64,000 nt of DNA from Liolophura sinensis (Eukaryota; Mollusca; Polyplacophora; Chitonida; Chitonidae). This document shows, piece after piece, positions 61,030 to 64,000 of this stretch. The notes below the pieces were generated by a model. It saw only the letters and a list, made by a program, of their open reading frames with translations, made no database searches and was not told the origin of the DNA. Each line of letters begins with the position of its first letter. Within the stretch, counting starts at the first letter, position 1. Where the stretch lies: positions 13,823,386-13,887,385 of the forward strand of contig NC_088306.1 in NCBI RefSeq assembly GCF_032854445.1, written 5' to 3'. Made by a program: the position numbers and the translations under genes.

Positions 61030-63740
61030 ATGTATGTCTTATATTCAGGTCTACTAAAATTAATACCCTAATTCCTCAGCCTTTTTGCATATGAAAGAGC
61101 AACAGTCAGTGCAATTTATGCACCTTTTCATCCAGTACTCAAAACTACATTTCAGGGCTTTACAAGACGTATAATTTTATTTGTCTACACAGAATAATAC
61201 TTTCAAAATATGTTTGAATTAACACCTTGCAAACATGCAAGAAGGCTGAAGAATTACACCAAAGATTGTTGCAAGATTTTGCCTGATTCCAAGACTAGTA
61301 ATGATTCCGAGACTTGTAATGTTTCTCTGTTTGTTTGGAAGGCACACTGATACCCTTCTGGAAAAACTGTAAGCTTATTAAGGACTGAAAGTAATATTTT
61401 ATTGCTTTTATTTGTCTATAAAAATGCACATTTTGCATTGAAATTTTAGGTTTTTTACTGTACTTGCACTAAAATCAAGCTCTATTAGGACGTCTACCTT
61501 AATTACACAAGGACAGTCCTGACCATTATGAATAATTTCATATACCTAGACAGGGTCTCAGGAAACGTCATATACACATGCACCATCACAGTGAGACCCA
61601 TGCATACAGCAACACCTGAATATCGATTGTCTATATAAGTCCAAAATCAGTGTACCGCTGCATGGTTTGGCTAAAGCTCTATATCAGGAGGTTTTATAAT
61701 GGTAGGGTACATACCCAAGCTTGTGCCTCTCTATTCACACCCACACCTCAAATTAAATTTTTATCGTATAGTTTAACATGTGTTTAAAAGTCAATTCCAA
61801 CACTGTCAATCCTATGGTCTCCTTTCCGTCATAGAATGCTATAACTATGACTGATTTACTGATAATGTAAATGAGCTCAATTTCTCAGGTACGTGACAAG
61901 CTATGTCCTGGCTTAAAGCCAGAGCCACAACAAAGAGAGCTGGATTTGAACCTGGAGCCTCTCTGGTCAAATCAGGGGTTCGTGGTTACACTACAACAAA
62001 TCCTTTAATTAGCAAAGTCAGAACGGCACCTACCGAGGGCCTTGATAAACTTGAGCACAGTCATCTGGATAATGCACACTTTCTTACCATAAGTTATAAA
62101 TACCTTAATACCAGCAATATGTTTGATATATTGGTAATAAATAAAATGACGTCTTCAATATGGAGGAATCAATCACACTTAATTGACAAACCTTCCATTT
62201 TAACACTTAATCTGAAAGTTTAGATCACACATATGAAAAGGTTAGAATGGAATCTAGGCATAAATTTAGATTAAAACCAATATATTAAATATACAAAGTA
62301 TGTATAATATCACACATATGTATATGTATGAGATTCATTACAGAATTAAAGCAAAACAGGATAATGAGAGAATATGCATAAATGTAGTATACAATATTAT
62401 TACCAAGAACTTACATGTATAACACAACCAGTTTTACATATGCACTGTACTGTTACACACTCTCATATATGGTAATTCAATGCACATTAAACCTTAATTC
62501 AAACACATCCAAGTCCCCGCCTTTCCAACCACCCAAAGGCACATATACAACTGGTTACCATAATTAATCAACTGACATCACATTATAAAAGTAGAATGTT
62601 AACTCCACATTTGAACACATATTAATACGACACTGCGTGCTTGAATTTTACAAATGCATGCATATTGGATGAATTTTACTTTGGAATATTACACAGGCTT
62701 CAGAACTGGGGGATGGGGGAGTACTTTTTTCCAAAAGCAGCAAACTTTGCTAATTTGATACTTAGCCCGGCCCCACCCTCAATACCCATCCTGCTTTAGG
62801 AACTACATGGTCCGTATCAAACTTCTTCCAGCTGCCTGATGAAATATGTACATGTGTATATACACCTAAAGAGAAAACGCTCTTTCAATTTATTTCCACA
62901 ACAACTAAAACAGCCAGTCCCAAATCATGTATTCAAGTTATTTTTCTGACATTCTTGATTTTTTTTTTTTTTTTGGTAAAATATGTATAGAAGTCACCCG
63001 AGTCTTTTCACAGCAAATCACTACAGACAATATGTTTTACAAAACAAAGATGACACGGTTCAAACAAAGCGTGTCGTCAGAAAAACAATTCTGGGTTCAA
63101 ACAAAAGCAGAACTGACGTACAGCTTCCAAAAGCTTAGAGTAAATACCCCATTCAGCCACAGACCTTGTGCGTAGTTTTTGTGCTTATTGTTTTTGTGGG
63201 GGAGAGCTTTTACAGGCCACGAGTTATGAGAAGATCGGCATACACGGTAAATGAATAATGTGAAAAGCGCTCCAGTTTTTATACAGCTGTCAGGGAAAAA
63301 AGTATTTCCAATGGAATTCACGTTACTGAAAAGAAATGATACTATAGATGTTAGCTGTTCACTGTCCATGCTGTTTACTGCATGTATATGGATATAACAA
63401 TGCTAAAAGGATTAAAGCAATATCACAGTTTTTATAGTTATTTTATAAGCAGTCAATGAGACTTATATTGAAAGGCCCTTTGATACGACCAGGAATAATA
63501 GCTGAAATTATTTTACTTACCGCTGCCCAAAGTATTGTACAAGAATTCAACATGTCACTGGGTGGTTTCGTTTAAATGGTATAATCGTAAATTCTCCAAC
63601 CTAAAATTCCCAAGGATTCAGATGTGTATCAAGCACAGTTGATCATCTCCAAAATTTCACGGCACACAATCTCAAATCATATCCCAAAAGTTCCTAATTA
63701 AAACCAGAGGGTTCAGCCCAATACAGACTCATAAGTTAAT
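61030..63740. other. Non-coding, no gene seen
   Basis: A tRNA-like segment (gctggatttgaacctggagc, plus strand, about 61,938-61,960) may be the head of a decayed minus-oriented SINE. Otherwise AT-rich with no supported feature. Confidence 0.3.
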
Positions 63741-63742
63741 CT

Positions 63743-64000
63743 CTTCTCAAGTCTTCCAATGATACATGTATTCACTGATGAGACTCACAGATAACAACAA
63801 GATTAATTATCTGGATTCTCATCAAAAATGTTCCTTCTCAAGTCTTCCAATGATACATGTATTCACTGATGAGACTCACAGACAACAACAAGATTAATTA
63901 TCTGGATTCTCATCAAAAATGTTCCTTCTCAAGTCTTCCAATGATACATGTATTCACTGATGAGACTCACAGATGACAACAAGATTAATTATCTGGATTC
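63743..64000. repeat. 91-bp tandem repeat, at least 2.8 copies, running off the window
   Basis: Almost identical units starting ttctcaagtcttccaatgat at 63743, 63834 and 63925. The only differences seen are single bases (agataac, agacaac, agatgac). Such low divergence indicates recent expansion. The right boundary is outside the window. Confidence 0.95.

Overview
This window is eukaryotic DNA from an animal. Genes are split into many short exons with GT-AG introns, the composition is AT-rich, and tRNA-derived SINEs and minisatellites are abundant. The best-supported SINE carries a core, on the strand opposite its tRNA head, that I associate with molluscs and other lophotrochozoans. A marine lophotrochozoan is therefore my inference, not something the sequence proves.

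Region 1 (1-22,050) is a cytochrome P450 locus. A complete clan-3 (CYP3-like) P450 lies on the minus strand. Its CDS runs from 19396 down to 6186 in 14 exons that join in frame to 518 codons. The membrane anchor, PGP hinge, WxxxR, I-helix AGYETT, K-helix ESMR, PERF and heme loop [11 protein letters not shown] are all present. A second P450 points toward it from the left edge on the plus strand; only its last 28 codons (1-85) and its 3' region fall in the window. The two genes are tail to tail, and their 3' regions remain recognisably homologous for about 1.2 kb, forming a large inverted repeat. A broken fragment of a third P450 copy (1338-1418) lies between them. Upstream there is a 58-bp minisatellite (about 20,000-20,740), two spliced-looking exons and a TATA/CRE promoter candidate near 21,960-22,050.

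Region 2 (22,100-27,190) has no recognisable gene. It holds a degenerate triplicated ~250-bp unit, a degenerate ~56-bp array and the presumed 3' flank of the next gene.

Region 3 (27,198-37,879, minus strand) is the C-terminal 761 codons, in 17 in-frame exons, of a Dbl-family Rho guanine-nucleotide exchange factor. It most resembles vertebrate MCF2L/Dbs: spectrin-like segment, DH, PH, acidic linker, SH3 and a short tail. The N-terminal CRAL-TRIO part is not convincingly visible and probably lies beyond large introns or outside the window.

Region 4 (38,000-64,000) is mostly non-coding: SINEs, microsatellites, several 37-39-bp minisatellites, a long array of alternating purine/pyrimidine blocks and a stretch rich in CAGGTA/CAGGTG E2-box motifs. 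It probably corresponds to 5' introns or upstream flank of the GEF gene. I found no novel multi-gene system. The most unusual content is the P450 inverted duplication and its decay products, a 604-bp terminal-inverted-repeat element, and the density of unrelated minisatellites with a 37-39-bp period.
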